NCBI GenBank assembly: GCA_033856195.1
Contig: JAWVFL010000029.1
Coordinates: 1 to 64,000 of the forward strand
Length of the DNA: 64,000 bases
Source: VRUE01 sp033856195
Lineage (GTDB): Bacteria; Actinomycetota; Thermoleophilia; Solirubrobacterales; 70-9
Reading direction: 5' to 3'
A model generated the notes under the pieces. That model had not been told where the DNA came from. It saw nothing but the letters and a program-made list of their open reading frames with translations, and did not search any database. The position numbers and the translations under genes were made by a program. Within the stretch, counting starts at the first letter, position 1. Every line of letters starts with the position of its first letter. Of the stretch, positions 8,607 to 19,594 are shown in pieces.

Positions 8607-10445
8607 TTAGCGATCCTGGCTGGCGGCCTCTCCGACCCCGGCGGCCATCGCCATGATCGAGACCTGGGGGTTGACGCCGGGGCAGCTGGGCAAGATCGAG
8701 CCGTCGGCGACCCAGACGCCCTCCACGCCGCGCAGGCGGCCCTGCGGGTCGACCGGGTGACGCGCGGGGTCTGAGCCGGCCGCGGCGGTGCCGCTCGGAT
8801 GGAAGCCGGCGAGGCGCAGGCGGCGCACGTCGAGCCGTTGCATCGCCGCCCCTAGCTCAGCCTCCGAGCGCACCGCCGGGGCGCCACCGCCCAGTTCGAC
8901 GTCGCTGGCGCCGGCTGCGAGCATCACCCGGGCCATCGCCTCGATCGCGACGGCGAGGCGGCGTCCGTCGGCCTTGGCCAGGCGGTAGGAGACGATCGGG
9001 GCGCGAGAGCCGAAGACGCGGCCGGAGGGCTCGTCGGCGATCATCGCGCCGATCATCGCTCTGCCGGCGGCGCGGTCGAGGCGGCTCAGCAGGTGGGAGC
9101 CATAACCGGGCGAGGAGATCGCACCCATGCCGGGTGGGCTGCCGGTGGCCTCGATCAGGACGCCGTCGGACTCGTGCAGCTCCTCGACTCCGACGCTCTG
9201 CATGACGCCGCTCCACGGCACCACCTCATCCTCGAAGCCGGCCGTGATTCCCGTGGCGGGGTGGATCGAGAGGTTGCGGCCGAGGCGGGGATGCCCGCCC
9301 AGTCCGCTGCGGCGCAGCAGCGGCGGGGTCGGGATCGCGCCCGCGGCGACGACCACGAGCGGGGCCGAGATGCGGATCTCGGCACCATTGGCGCCACGAG
9401 CCGCGACGCCCACGGCCCGGCCGTTTTCACTCAGCACGCGCTTCACCCGCAGTCCGGTGACGATCCGCGCACCGACCTCGCAGGCCTGCGGCAGAGCGTT
9501 GAGGTGGACGCCGCCCTTGGCGTTGTTGGGGCAGCCGATCGCGCACTGGCAGGCACCACGGCAGCCGGGCGCGTTGCGGCGGAGTGGGGCGCTCTGCCAG
9601 TCGAGCGCCGCGGCACCCTCGAGGGCGAGTTCGCCGTTTCGGCCCAGCACCTCCATTGAGGCAGGAGCGACGCCGATCGTCTTCTCGACGTCGGCGAGGC
9701 GCACGACCAACTGCTCGGGCTCGGCCAGGGCGAGGCCGTGCCCTTCGTGCCAAGCGGTCGCAACCGGCGCCGGCGGGCGAAAGCAGGTGCCCGAGTTGAT
9801 CACGGTCGTGCCGCCCACCGCGCGCCCCAGCGGCAGCGCTATTGGCGGGTTGCCCAGCGCCATCGTCGTGCCGCCGTCGCGGTAGATCCCGGCGAAGCGG
9901 TCGAGCGGATGCGACCCCCGGATCCGGTCCACGGTCCAGCGCTCGCCCTCCTCGACGATCACGGTGTCGAACCCGGCCCGGGCCAGCGCCCGTGCGGCAA
10001 AGGCGCCGCCGGCCCCAGAGCCGATCACGATTGCGTCGCAGCTCGACGTGTGGGGCCACTCCGCCGCCGGCGCGATCGTCATCTGCGGGTCGGGCCGCGA
10101 GGGTGGGTGTCTTGAGCCGACCGCCGCGATCTCCGCCGCGAAGGTGTTGGCGCCGTGGGCGAGCAGGACGACCGACTTGATCGCGTCGAGGGCGGGGGAG
10201 CCGCCGAGGTTGGAGACCTGGGCGAGCAGCGCTTCGCGCTGCTCGCGCGATGCGGCGCCGAGGAGACGGCCCGTGCGGGCGAGTGAGAGAGCCTCGAGGC
10301 CGGCCAGGGTCAGGCCGAGCCCAACCTGAGAAACGGCGGGCATGCGTGAGACCATCCGCCTGGCGACGCTCGCGACCCGCTCAGGCTCCGGCCCTCCCGC
10401 CTCGGGCGGCAGGATCGCCGCCGCCACGTCTCCCAGCGCGGACAT
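8607..10445 (-). CDS. GMC-family FAD oxidoreductase with N-terminal extra domain
   Basis: A 612-residue flavoprotein. Residues 1-~120 form a helical region resembling gluconate 2-dehydrogenase subunit 3-like domains. A Rossmann FAD motif follows (VIGSGAGGAFAARAL, about 140). The GMC C-terminal part has GFHPSGTAAAG (catalytic His region), VADGSILPSCPGVNPQ (second catalytic residue region) and a closing helix. A Cys cluster GCRGACQCAIGCPNNAK near 300 is characteristic of the long-chain alcohol/sterol oxidase-like branch. The substrate is probably a hydrophobic alcohol. No Tat signal is visible. Confidence 0.82.
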   Translation of the reverse strand: MSALGDVAAAILPPEAGGPEPERVASVARRMVSRMPAVSQVGLGLTLAGLEALSLARTGRLLGAASREQREALLAQVSNLGGSPALDAIKSVVLLAHGANTFAAEIAAVGSRHPPSRPDPQMTIAPAAEWPHTSSCDAIVIGSGAGGAFAARALARAGFDTVIVEEGERWTVDRIRGSHPLDRFAGIYRDGGTTMALGNPPIALPLGRAVGGTTVINSGTCFRPPAPVATAWHEGHGLALAEPEQLVVRLADVEKTIGVAPASMEVLGRNGELALEGAAALDWQSAPLRRNAPGCRGACQCAIGCPNNAKGGVHLNALPQACEVGARIVTGLRVKRVLSENGRAVGVAARGANGAEIRISAPLVVVAAGAIPTPPLLRRSGLGGHPRLGRNLSIHPATGITAGFEDEVVPWSGVMQSVGVEELHESDGVLIEATGSPPGMGAISSPGYGSHLLSRLDRAAGRAMIGAMIADEPSGRVFGSRAPIVSYRLAKADGRRLAVAIEAMARVMLAAGASDVELGGGAPAVRSEAELGAAMQRLDVRRLRLAGFHPSGTAAAGSDPARHPVDPQGRLRGVEGVWVADGSILPSCPGVNPQVSIMAMAAGVGEAASQDR

Positions 10446-10494
10446 TGCCAGCAGATACTAGGGCGGTACCGGATATCGCTGGTCCAGGTCGGCG

Positions 10495-10515
10495 TACGAG
10501 GGCGCTCCCCTCGTA
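10495..10515 (+). promoter_or_regulatory. leader hairpin upstream of mfd
   Basis: TACGAGGG (10495-10502) pairs with CCCTCGTA (10508-10515). It sits just ahead of a second, terminator-like hairpin, so the two may form a leader control region for mfd. Confidence 0.4.
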
Positions 10516-10532
10516 GAATCGAGCGAGACCCC

Positions 10533-10558
10533 GCCCGGACATCGCATCCGGGCTTTTT
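10533..10558 (+). terminator. intrinsic terminator immediately upstream of mfd
   Basis: GCCCGGA (10533-10539) pairs with TCCGGGC (10547-10553), followed by five T (10554-10558). It ends eight bases before the mfd ATG. No plus-strand gene ends here, so it is either an attenuator for mfd or the end of a short untranslated RNA. Confidence 0.6.
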
Positions 10559-10565
10559 GCGTGCC

Positions 10566-13500
10566 ATGTCACTCCGACCGCTAATCGAGATCGCCGCCGA
10601 GAACGAGCGCGTCCACGCGCTCACCGGACGCGTGCGCGATGCCGCCGCGGGCGGCGAGAAAGTCGACGTGCCGGCCTCGGCGACGCTGCGGCCACTGCTG
10701 CTCGCGGCGGTGCTCGAGGACGAGCGCGGCCTCGCCGGCCGCCCGGCGCTCCTGGTCAGCGCCGACGACCGCTCCGCCCGCGATCTCGCCGCTGACCTTC
10801 GCGCCTATCTGGCGCCGCGCCGTGTGCGCCTCTACCCGTCGCGCGGCACCGGCTTCGCCTCTCACGTGACGCCGCCCCCGCACCTGGTCGGCCTGCGGAT
10901 CGACGCGTTGGATGCACTCAGCCGCGAAGAGGACGCTGTCGTCGTCGCCTCCGCCACCGCGCTCGCCGAGGCGGTTCCCGACGCCTCGCTGCGCCCAGCG
11001 GGCTTCGTGATCGCCACCGGCGAGGAGATCGACCTCGCCACCGTCGCCAGCGATCTCGGCGGCGCCGGCTACGAACGGGTCGAGCAGGTCGAGGAGCGCG
11101 GCGAGTTCGCGGTGCGCGGCGGCATCCTCGACGTCTTCGGCGCCACCGAGGAGCGCGCCGCGCGGATCGAGCTCTTCGGCGACGAGGTCGAGTCGATGCG
11201 CTGGTTCTCGACCTTCACCCAGCGCTCGCTGGGCGAAGCCGAGCGGGTCGAGCTGGCCCCCGCGGCGGAGCTGGACGCCGAGCACCGCGAACTGGCCGAG
11301 CTCGCCGCGATGGAGGCCGCCGAGGAGGAAAAGGAGACGCCGAGCCTCGCCGAGGTCCTGCCCCTCGACCACTTCGGGCCGCCGCTGGAGCTGGTGCCTG
11401 ACACGGCTGCGGTGATCCTCGCCGCCGCCGAGGAGATCGAGCCTGCCCTGCGCGACCATTGGGACGACGCGACGACGGCGATGCACGCCGACGATGCCCG
11501 TCACCTCTACGTCGACGTCGCCGAGCCGCTCGCCGCCCGCGCGGCCCTCTCCTTTCGCAGCGCCGGCGACGAGGACGAGAGCGCCTTCCGTGCCGCCCGT
11601 GCCGAGTCACCGGCCCGCAGCATCAAAGAGGCCGAGGCGGAGCTGGAGAAGCAGGTTCGCTCCGGCTACCGCACCGTCGTCGCCTTCGACGACCGCGGCG
11701 AGGCCGAGCGCGCCCGCTACGGGCTCGACCGCATCGACGCGAGCCTGCTCGAAGGCGGCCGCCTCTCGCCCGATCCGGCCCTCACCTTCGCCGAGGGACG
11801 ACTGCGCGAAGGTTTCGTCAGCCCCGAGCTGCGCCTCGCCGTCTATCCCTTCCGCCGCCTCGTCCATCGCCGCCGCCGCGCCGAAGCCCGCGCTCCCGGC
11901 GCCGCCCGCGGTCGCCTCGCCTTCAGCGAACTGCGCGTCGGCGACTACGTCGTCCACGAGGACCACGGCGTCGCCCGCTTCGCCGGCTTCGAGACGCGCG
12001 AGGTGGGCGGCGTCACCCGCGACTACCTCTACCTTGAATACAAGGGCGAGGACCGCGTCTTCGTCCCCACCGACCAGCTGGCCAAGCTGAGCCGCTACGT
12101 CGGCGCCGGCGGCGAACCGACCCTCTCCGCGCTGGGCGGCAAACGCTGGCAGAACATGAAGGCGCGCGCTCGCCGTGCGGCCGGCGCGCTCGCCGGAGAG
12201 CTGATCAACCTCTATGCCGAGCGGCGCACCCGCAAGGGCCACGCCTTCGGCGCCGACGGTGAGTGGCAGATGACGATGGAGGCCGCCTTTCCCTACCGCG
12301 AGACGGCCGACCAGGTGGAAGCGATCGAGTCGGTCAAGGGCGACATGGAGACCGCGCAGCCGATGGACCGCCTCGTCTGCGGCGACGTCGGCTTCGGCAA
12401 GACCGAGGTGGCGCTGCGGGCGGCCGTCAAGGCCGCCGCCGACGGCAAGCAGGTGATGATCCTGGTGCCGACGACGATCCTCGCCCAGCAGCACTTCGGC
12501 ACCTTCGGCGAGCGGCTCGCCGACCTGCCTTTCGTCGTCGAGGGTGTCTCGCGCCTGCGCAAGCCGGCCGAGGTGAAAGCGGTGCTCGCCGATTTCGAGG
12601 CGGGCAAGGTCGACATCCTGATCGGCACCCGCCGGCTGCTCTCGCGCGACGTGCGCGCCAAGGACCTCGGCCTCGTCATCGTCGACGAGGAGCAGCGCTT
12701 CGGCGTCAAGCAGAAGGAACTGCTGCGCCAGCTGAAGCTGAAGGTCGACGTGCTCGCCCTCTCGGCGACGCCGATCCCGCGCACCCTGCAGATGAGCCTG
12801 GCCGGCTTGCGCGACATCTCGACGATCGAGACGCCGCCCGAGGGCCGCCGCCCGGTCCGCACCTACGTCGGTCCCTACGACGAGGACCTGGTGGCCAAGG
12901 CGATCAACCGGGAGCTGGAGCGCGGCGGCCAGGCCTTCTTCCTGCACAACCGGATCGACTCGCTGCCCGAGGTGGTAGAGCGCCTGCGCGGCCTGGTGCC
13001 GAAAGCGCGCTTCGCCGAAGCGCACGGGCAGATGGACGAGACGCGGCTGGAGGAGACGATGCTCGGCTTCCTGCGCGGCGACGCCGACTGTCTGGTGACG
13101 ACGACGATCATCGAGTCGGGGCTCGACATCCCCAGCGCCAACACCCTGATCGTCGAGCGAGCCGACCAGCTCGGGCTCGCCCAGGCCTACCAGATCCGCG
13201 GCCGGGTCGGGCGCTCTCGCGAGCGCGCCTTCGCCTACCTGCTCTACCCCTCGGCCGAGGCGCTGACCGAGGAGGCGGCGGCGCGACTCTCGACCCTCGC
13301 CGATCACACCGAGCTCGGCTCCGGCTTCAAGATCGCGATGCGCGACCTCGACATCCGCGGCGCCGGTGACCTGCTCGGCGAGGAGCAATCGGGGCACGTT
13401 GCCGCGGTCGGCTTCGAGCTCTACTGCCAGATGATCGACGAGGCGGTGGGGGAGGCGCGCGAGGCGGACGGTGGGGAGGAGGGCGCACCCGAGCCGGTGC

Positions 13501-13961
13501 GGCTCGACGTCCCGGTCGATGCCTACCTGCCGGCCGCCTTCATCCCCTTCGAGGCGGCGAAGATCGACGTGCACCGGCGGATCGCCGCCGCCCGCGAGCC
13601 GGGCGAGCTGCGCGCGATCCGCGACGAGATCAGCGACCGATTTGGCCCGCTGCCGCCACAGGCCGAGAACCTGCTCGCTCTACAGCGAGCGCGGATCGAG
13701 CTCGGCCTGGCCGGCGCGCGCAGCGTCGAGTTCCGCGGCGGGCGGCTCAGCGTCACCGGCATCGAACTCGACTCCGAGGCCGCTGGCGTGCTCAGCGAGA
13801 AACTCGAGGGGTCCGTGTACGAGTGGCGCGAGCAGACGGTGGCGGTGCGGGTGCCGGACGAGCCAGAGGCCAGGCTGGGCGCGGTTCTGGCGATGGCGGA
13901 GGCGATTCGAGACGCGAAGCAGGCCCAAGCCGACGCCGCGGAGGCGAGCCTCGCGGGTTGA
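10566..13961 (+). CDS. mfd: transcription-repair coupling factor Mfd
   Basis: A 1131-residue SF2 ATPase that displaces RNA polymerase stalled at DNA lesions and recruits UvrA. Visible parts in order: the N-terminal UvrB-homology module (SLRPLIEIAAENERV onward), the RNAP-interaction domain (LRVGDYVVHEDHGVARFAG, about 455), Walker A in CGDVGFGKTEVALRAA (about 605), the DEEQRFG box (about 700), SATPIPRTL, the motif-VI/TRG region GRVGRSRERAFAYLL (about 885), and the C-terminal UvrA-binding inhibitory domain. ATG 10566 gives the family-like start MSLRPLIE. Full length, no visible defects. Confidence 0.96.
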   Translation: MSLRPLIEIAAENERVHALTGRVRDAAAGGEKVDVPASATLRPLLLAAVLEDERGLAGRPALLVSADDRSARDLAADLRAYLAPRRVRLYPSRGTGFASHVTPPPHLVGLRIDALDALSREEDAVVVASATALAEAVPDASLRPAGFVIATGEEIDLATVASDLGGAGYERVEQVEERGEFAVRGGILDVFGATEERAARIELFGDEVESMRWFSTFTQRSLGEAERVELAPAAELDAEHRELAELAAMEAAEEEKETPSLAEVLPLDHFGPPLELVPDTAAVILAAAEEIEPALRDHWDDATTAMHADDARHLYVDVAEPLAARAALSFRSAGDEDESAFRAARAESPARSIKEAEAELEKQVRSGYRTVVAFDDRGEAERARYGLDRIDASLLEGGRLSPDPALTFAEGRLREGFVSPELRLAVYPFRRLVHRRRRAEARAPGAARGRLAFSELRVGDYVVHEDHGVARFAGFETREVGGVTRDYLYLEYKGEDRVFVPTDQLAKLSRYVGAGGEPTLSALGGKRWQNMKARARRAAGALAGELINLYAERRTRKGHAFGADGEWQMTMEAAFPYRETADQVEAIESVKGDMETAQPMDRLVCGDVGFGKTEVALRAAVKAAADGKQVMILVPTTILAQQHFGTFGERLADLPFVVEGVSRLRKPAEVKAVLADFEAGKVDILIGTRRLLSRDVRAKDLGLVIVDEEQRFGVKQKELLRQLKLKVDVLALSATPIPRTLQMSLAGLRDISTIETPPEGRRPVRTYVGPYDEDLVAKAINRELERGGQAFFLHNRIDSLPEVVERLRGLVPKARFAEAHGQMDETRLEETMLGFLRGDADCLVTTTIIESGLDIPSANTLIVERADQLGLAQAYQIRGRVGRSRERAFAYLLYPSAEALTEEAAARLSTLADHTELGSGFKIAMRDLDIRGAGDLLGEEQSGHVAAVGFELYCQMIDEAVGEAREADGGEEGAPEPVRLDVPVDAYLPAAFIPFEAAKIDVHRRIAAAREPGELRAIRDEISDRFGPLPPQAENLLALQRARIELGLAGARSVEFRGGRLSVTGIELDSEAAGVLSEKLEGSVYEWREQTVAVRVPDEPEARLGAVLAMAEAIRDAKQAQADAAEASLAG

Positions 13962-14043
13962 GCGCGGGCCCCTCCTGGAGCTTTTGATTTATGCTGCCCG
14001 ATCGGTGGCATCGAATCAAGGGCAAGGGAGGAAGTCGGCCGGG

Positions 14044-15294
14044 TTGCAGCGGCTTGCGCTGCTTGCCTTCGGCGCCCTCTTCATCCTCCTCTTCGTCATC
14101 TTCGCGATCGCCCAGGGGATCGGCAATCCCAGCGTCCCGTCAGGCGCCGTCGCCGTGATCGAAGACGCGCCGGACGATCTCGGCACGGTCACCGAGGATG
14201 ACTTCCAGCACGCTCTGGAACAGGCGGCCGGGCAGGCCAAAGTCACCCCCGTCCCCAAACCGGGCGACAAAAAATATGACGAACTGAAGGAAACGGCCCT
14301 CGGCGAAGTCCTCGACGCGATCTGGATTCAGGGCCAGGCCGAGGAAATGGGCATCTCGGTGACCCAGAAAGAAATCGCCGAAGAACTCAAAAAACTTAAG
14401 AAACAGGCTTTCAAAACGAAAAAGCAGTACGAAGAATTCCTCAAGGAAGCCCACTACACGCAAGCGGACGTCAACACCCGCGTGACGATCCAGATGCTCA
14501 GCGAACAGATTCAGACGCAGGTCACCGAAGAAGCGGCCGTGCCGAGCAAGACCGAAATCGAGGACTACTACGAAGCTGCCAAGTCGAGCCAGTACACGAC
14601 GCCGGAATCACGCGACATCCGCGTGATCAAGAACAAAGACAAGGCGAAAGTCGAAGAAGCGAAGGCCGCGCTCGAAAAAGACGACTCGAACAAAAGCTGG
14701 GAAGAAGTCGCGAAAAAGTACTCCACCGACACGACCAAAGCCACCGGGGGACTGCAGTCGGCGGTTACCGAAGGCACGCTCGGCGAACCGCTCGACGCCG
14801 TTGTCTTCGCTGCGCCCCAGGGTGAGCTCGAAGGCCCGCTCAAGGAAGGCGGGACCTACACGGTCTTCGAGGTGATGAAGATCACGCCCGAGAAAGTGCA
14901 GTCGCTCGACGAAGCCAAGGCGCAGATCAGCGCCCAGCTGGCCGAACAGGCCCAACAGCAGAGCTTCGCGTCATTCGTGCGGAACTACGGCATCAAGTGG
15001 CAGTCGCGCACCTTCTGCGCCTCGGACTTCAAGATCGAACGCTGCGCCAACTTCAAAGGTGACGGGCGCCCGCCCGAAGCCAACGAAGCCTGCTTCGAAG
15101 CGAATCCGAAAACGCCGCCGGAAGCCTGTCCCGCCCCGATTCCGCAGGTCAAACCGGCGCAGCCAGGAACGGTTAGCCCGCTCAACCCCGAAGGCCAGAA
15201 ACTGGCCCAGCGCCCGCGCCCGTCGAAACTCGAAGCGGCCGCTCCCGAAGGCGAAGTCCCGGGCGGAGTTGTGCCCGGCGCCACCGGCGAATAA
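14044..15294 (+). CDS. membrane-anchored foldase (SurA-N/PpiC type)
   Basis: An extracytoplasmic peptidyl-prolyl isomerase/chaperone of about 416 residues. It has an N-terminal signal-anchor (QRLALLAFGALFILLFVIFAIAQ), a SurA-N-like helical region (about 40-180) and a PpiC parvulin domain (about 185-280: SRDIRVIKNKD, WEEVAKKYSTD, GGLQSAVTEGTLGEPLDAVVFAA, VFEVMKITPE). A Cys-containing, Pro/Glu-rich tail follows. TTG 14044 was chosen because GGGAGGAAG lies 9-10 bases upstream; GTG 14005 is the alternative and adds 13 residues. It sits between mfd and eno. Confidence 0.82.
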   Translation: MQRLALLAFGALFILLFVIFAIAQGIGNPSVPSGAVAVIEDAPDDLGTVTEDDFQHALEQAAGQAKVTPVPKPGDKKYDELKETALGEVLDAIWIQGQAEEMGISVTQKEIAEELKKLKKQAFKTKKQYEEFLKEAHYTQADVNTRVTIQMLSEQIQTQVTEEAAVPSKTEIEDYYEAAKSSQYTTPESRDIRVIKNKDKAKVEEAKAALEKDDSNKSWEEVAKKYSTDTTKATGGLQSAVTEGTLGEPLDAVVFAAPQGELEGPLKEGGTYTVFEVMKITPEKVQSLDEAKAQISAQLAEQAQQQSFASFVRNYGIKWQSRTFCASDFKIERCANFKGDGRPPEANEACFEANPKTPPEACPAPIPQVKPAQPGTVSPLNPEGQKLAQRPRPSKLEAAAPEGEVPGGVVPGATGE

Positions 15295-15329
15295 GACGCC
15301 GCCAGAGGGCTGCCGCCGCACTGAATAGG

Positions 15330-16637
<1,308 letters not shown>

Positions 16638-16673
16638 TGAAGGAATGCGGGGCCCGGCCGCGTAGGACCGAGC

Positions 16674-17075
16674 ATGGCAGCACGCACCCAGGTGCGGAAA
16701 CGGTCCGCTGGCGGAACCAAACGGCGCTCCTCCCCCCCTCGCAACGCAACGGCACGCCGCAAGCCAGTGGCACGCCGGAAGCCCGCAGCACGCCGCGGGG
16801 CCAGCCGCATCCACTGGGATCGCGTCGGTCGCGTCGCGCTGACCCTGGTTCTCTTCGCCGTCCTCTATTCCTACCTCAACCCGGTGATCGACTTCGTCAA
16901 GACCTACACGGCGACGACGAAGGCCAGGATCCAGCTGCACGAGGCCCAGCACGAAAACACCAGCCTGCACTGGCGTGTCCAGCATGCCGACGACCCGATC
17001 GTGCTCAACGCCAAGGCGAGGGCGCAGGGCATGGTCGCGCCCGAAGAGACGCCGATCGTGGTGCGCGGGCTCTAG
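16674..17075 (+). CDS. septum formation initiator (FtsB/DivIC family)
   Basis: A 133-residue bitopic protein. It has a very basic cytoplasmic N-terminus (about 1-45), one membrane helix (VALTLVLFAVLYSYLNPVI, about 58-76), then a short coiled coil (TATTKARIQLHEAQHENTSL) and a conserved tail (ADDPIVLNAKARAQGMVAPEE). This organisation and its place directly after eno match the actinobacterial DivIC/FtsB divisome protein. Confidence 0.85.
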   Translation: MAARTQVRKRSAGGTKRRSSPPRNATARRKPVARRKPAARRGASRIHWDRVGRVALTLVLFAVLYSYLNPVIDFVKTYTATTKARIQLHEAQHENTSLHWRVQHADDPIVLNAKARAQGMVAPEETPIVVRGL

Positions 17076-17100
17076 CGCCGATCCAGCGCGTAACTGACGC

Positions 17101-17147
17101 TTCCGGTGCGCCTTTTCCTCCCTATGGGCAGATAAAGCGCACCGGAA
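17101..17147. repeat. intergenic hairpin, copy C
   Basis: TTCCGGTGCGC (17101-17111) and GCGCACCGGAA (17137-17147) form perfect 11-bp arms. The loop begins CTTTTCC and ends GATAAA. It lies between the DivIC-like gene and the next plus-strand gene, as a third member of the family at 725 and 1685. Confidence 0.8.
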
Positions 17148-17159
17148 AAGGGAAGAGCG

Positions 17160-19499
17160 ATGGTTAGCGTCGGGATGTACATCCTTAGTGCGTTGATGCT
17201 GGCTGCCGTCGGCGTCTCGGTGGGGTTCATGGCATTCCAGCTGCGGCGGCGACTGATGCCGCGCTGGGACGGCGCCCCTGCTCGCCTGGTCGAGTTCGTT
17301 GTAGCCATCGCCCTCCTGGTCTGGCTGGGGGAGCTACTCGGCACCTTCGGCCTCTTCTATGACTGGGCGCTCGTCATTGCCTCGGTGTTGCTCGCGGCAG
17401 CAATAGCCGCCTGGCCGCGGGTCCTGTCGCGGCGGGAGGGGGGCACTGCGGGCAGGCCACGGGCTGTCCCCGACCCCCCACCCGCGCCACCCGCGGGTGG
17501 GGGGTCTTGGCTGCCGTGGGTCGTGACCGTTGGGGTTGTCGCGCTTGTGTTCGCGCATTGGGGCCTCACGACCAAGGATGCGCTCGACCGAGGGATCTTC
17601 AACTTCGATTCGCTCTGGTACCACATGCCCTTCGCGGCGGACATGGTGCAGAGCCACTCCGTGACCGGTCTGCACTACACAGAGACCGTTTTCACGAACT
17701 GGTTCTACCCGCAGAACTCTGAGCTGCTGCACGCCACTGGGATCCTGCTGACGCACAGGGACACGCTGTCGTTGTTCCTCAACTTCGGCTTCCTTGCAAT
17801 CAGCTTCTTGGCCGCGTGGTGCATCGGCAGGCCCTATGGGCGCGGGCACCTCACCGTTGTAGCTGCCGCGATAGTCCTGGAGTGCCACACGCTGGTGGTG
17901 CGCGAGCCGGGAGCGGCTAAGAACGACCTCGTTGCTGCTGCCCTCCTACTTGCTGCTGTTGCGATTCTCGTCAACCTCTGGGCGGCTCACCGGGCTCGCG
18001 GCGCCAAAGAGGCCGGGGGAGGGCAGTCGAAGCTCTCCTTGCCCGTCGGATGGCCCCTCGCTGCCGCTGGGCTCGCCGTAGGGCTCGCTGTGGGAACGAA
18101 GTCGACCGCGGTTGCGATGGCTGCTGGGTTGACGCTGGCGGTGCTCGTGCTGGCTCCGGGGGGGCGGCGTTGGGCGGCTGCGGGATGGTGGTTCGTGCCG
18201 GCCCTGCTCGGCGGCGGCTATTGGTACCTGCGCAACCTGATCGTCGCCGGCAATCCGCTGCCCCAGGCGACGAGCCTGGGGCCGATCTCGCTGCCGCATC
18301 CAGACCGCCTGCAGGAGGGGCGGCCCGACTTCAGCATCGTCCACTACGCGACCGACACCGGCGTCTGGCGCGACTACTTCGAGCCGGGATTGCACCAGGC
18401 CTTCGGGGCGCTCTGGCCGCTGGTGCTCGTCGCGGCTGTCGCGGGCGGGCTGCTGGCACTGCTGCGGGGCAGGGACACGATCGTGCGCTGGGCCGGCGGC
18501 GTGGCGCTCCTGGGGCTGGTGGCCTACGTCTTCACCCCGCTCAGCGCCGCCGGCGCCGAGGGAGAACCGGTCGGCTTCGGGATCAACATCCGCTACGCGA
18601 TCCCACCCCTCCTGCTAGGCCTCACCTTGCTGCCACTCGCTCCGCGCCGCTTGCATGGGTGGCGAGAGTGGACGCTGCTCGGTGCCCTGCTCGCCGTTCT
18701 CGTAGTCACCAACCGCTCCGACGCCGTCCTCCGCGACCCATCCCGCATCTTCGGCCTTGCCCTTGCACTCCTCCTCGTAGCGGTCCCCGCTGGCCTCGTC
18801 TGGCTCAGTCGTCGCAAGGCAGTCTCGATGGCCACACCCCTGCCGGGGGGTGGCGCCGCAGGGGGGACCGCCCCCGAGGAAGCTTCAGCTACCGCAGGGG
18901 GCGGTGGGTCCCCTGCGGCGACAGGACCCGCCGGCCCACCGCGCTTGTCCCTCGCTCTCAGCGGTTTCATTGCTCTAGCCCTCCTGGCCCTCGCAATCGG
19001 CTACCCGCTGCAGCGCGACTACCTCCGCGACCGCTTCGGCCCCGAGTCGGAAATCCCCGGCCTGCACCTCGACAGCGCCTACCAATGGGCCCGCCACAAG
19101 ACCGACTCCCGCATCGGCCTGGCCGGTACGACCGCCGGCTTCCTCAACTACGGCTTCTTCGGCACCGACCTCTCCAACCACGTCCTCTACCTAGGCCAAA
19201 AGGGCCCCCACGGCGCCTTCAACGCAATTCCAACCTGCCCCGCCTTCCGCACCGCCGTCAACCAAGCCAACCCCGACTACCTGGTCACGTCCCCCTTCCT
19301 CAACTTCCTCCACACCAGCGACCCGGTCCCCTCACCCGAGCCCACCTGGCTACGCGGGGAGAAAGCCACAATCCCCATCAAGCGCGACGGTCCCATCACC
19401 ATCTGGCGCATCGACGGCCAGCTGAATCCAACCGGCTGCGGCCCCGCCAACGCTCCCCTGCACCGAATCCCCGACACGCCTCAGAGCCGATCTCAGTAG
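17160..19499 (+). CDS. large multi-pass membrane protein, GT-C glycosyltransferase-like
   Basis: A 779-residue protein with about 12 hydrophobic segments through residue 640 and a C-terminal soluble part. The first loop after the third helix contains DSLWYHMPFAADMVQ and TNWFYPQNSELLH, which resembles the extracytoplasmic loop 1 of GT-C (polyprenyl-phosphate sugar) transferases such as PMT/ArnT relatives. Two Pro/Gly/Ala-rich low-complexity linkers occur (about 100-120 and 560-600). A role in glycan or lipoglycan transfer is an inference. The last codons (PQSRSQ) lie inside the left arm of the inverted repeat at 19483. Confidence 0.6.
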   Translation: MVSVGMYILSALMLAAVGVSVGFMAFQLRRRLMPRWDGAPARLVEFVVAIALLVWLGELLGTFGLFYDWALVIASVLLAAAIAAWPRVLSRREGGTAGRPRAVPDPPPAPPAGGGSWLPWVVTVGVVALVFAHWGLTTKDALDRGIFNFDSLWYHMPFAADMVQSHSVTGLHYTETVFTNWFYPQNSELLHATGILLTHRDTLSLFLNFGFLAISFLAAWCIGRPYGRGHLTVVAAAIVLECHTLVVREPGAAKNDLVAAALLLAAVAILVNLWAAHRARGAKEAGGGQSKLSLPVGWPLAAAGLAVGLAVGTKSTAVAMAAGLTLAVLVLAPGGRRWAAAGWWFVPALLGGGYWYLRNLIVAGNPLPQATSLGPISLPHPDRLQEGRPDFSIVHYATDTGVWRDYFEPGLHQAFGALWPLVLVAAVAGGLLALLRGRDTIVRWAGGVALLGLVAYVFTPLSAAGAEGEPVGFGINIRYAIPPLLLGLTLLPLAPRRLHGWREWTLLGALLAVLVVTNRSDAVLRDPSRIFGLALALLLVAVPAGLVWLSRRKAVSMATPLPGGGAAGGTAPEEASATAGGGGSPAATGPAGPPRLSLALSGFIALALLALAIGYPLQRDYLRDRFGPESEIPGLHLDSAYQWARHKTDSRIGLAGTTAGFLNYGFFGTDLSNHVLYLGQKGPHGAFNAIPTCPAFRTAVNQANPDYLVTSPFLNFLHTSDPVPSPEPTWLRGEKATIPIKRDGPITIWRIDGQLNPTGCGPANAPLHRIPDTPQSRSQ

Positions 19500-19594
19500 G
19501 TCGGAGCGTCTTGTACTTTTTCGGCAATCCCTCGCGGCGCCAGCCAGCACGTCTCCACCGAAAAGTTAAGCGGAGACCTACTGAGATCGGCTCT
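19483..19594. repeat. 112-bp element with perfect 20-bp terminal inverted repeats
   Basis: AGAGCCGATCTCAGTAGGTC (19483-19502) is the exact reverse complement of 19575-19594. An inner partial pairing (ACTTTTTCGG with CCGAAAAGT) extends the symmetry. Both convergent genes end in it: the plus-strand gene stops at 19499 and the minus-strand gene at 19594. It could be a bidirectional terminator or a MITE-like insertion that supplied both stop codons. No ORF lies inside. Confidence 0.8.

Noticed and set aside
11607..13574. 655-codon minus-strand frame antisense to mfd
   Set aside because: A composition-driven shadow of mfd with no protein-like motifs.
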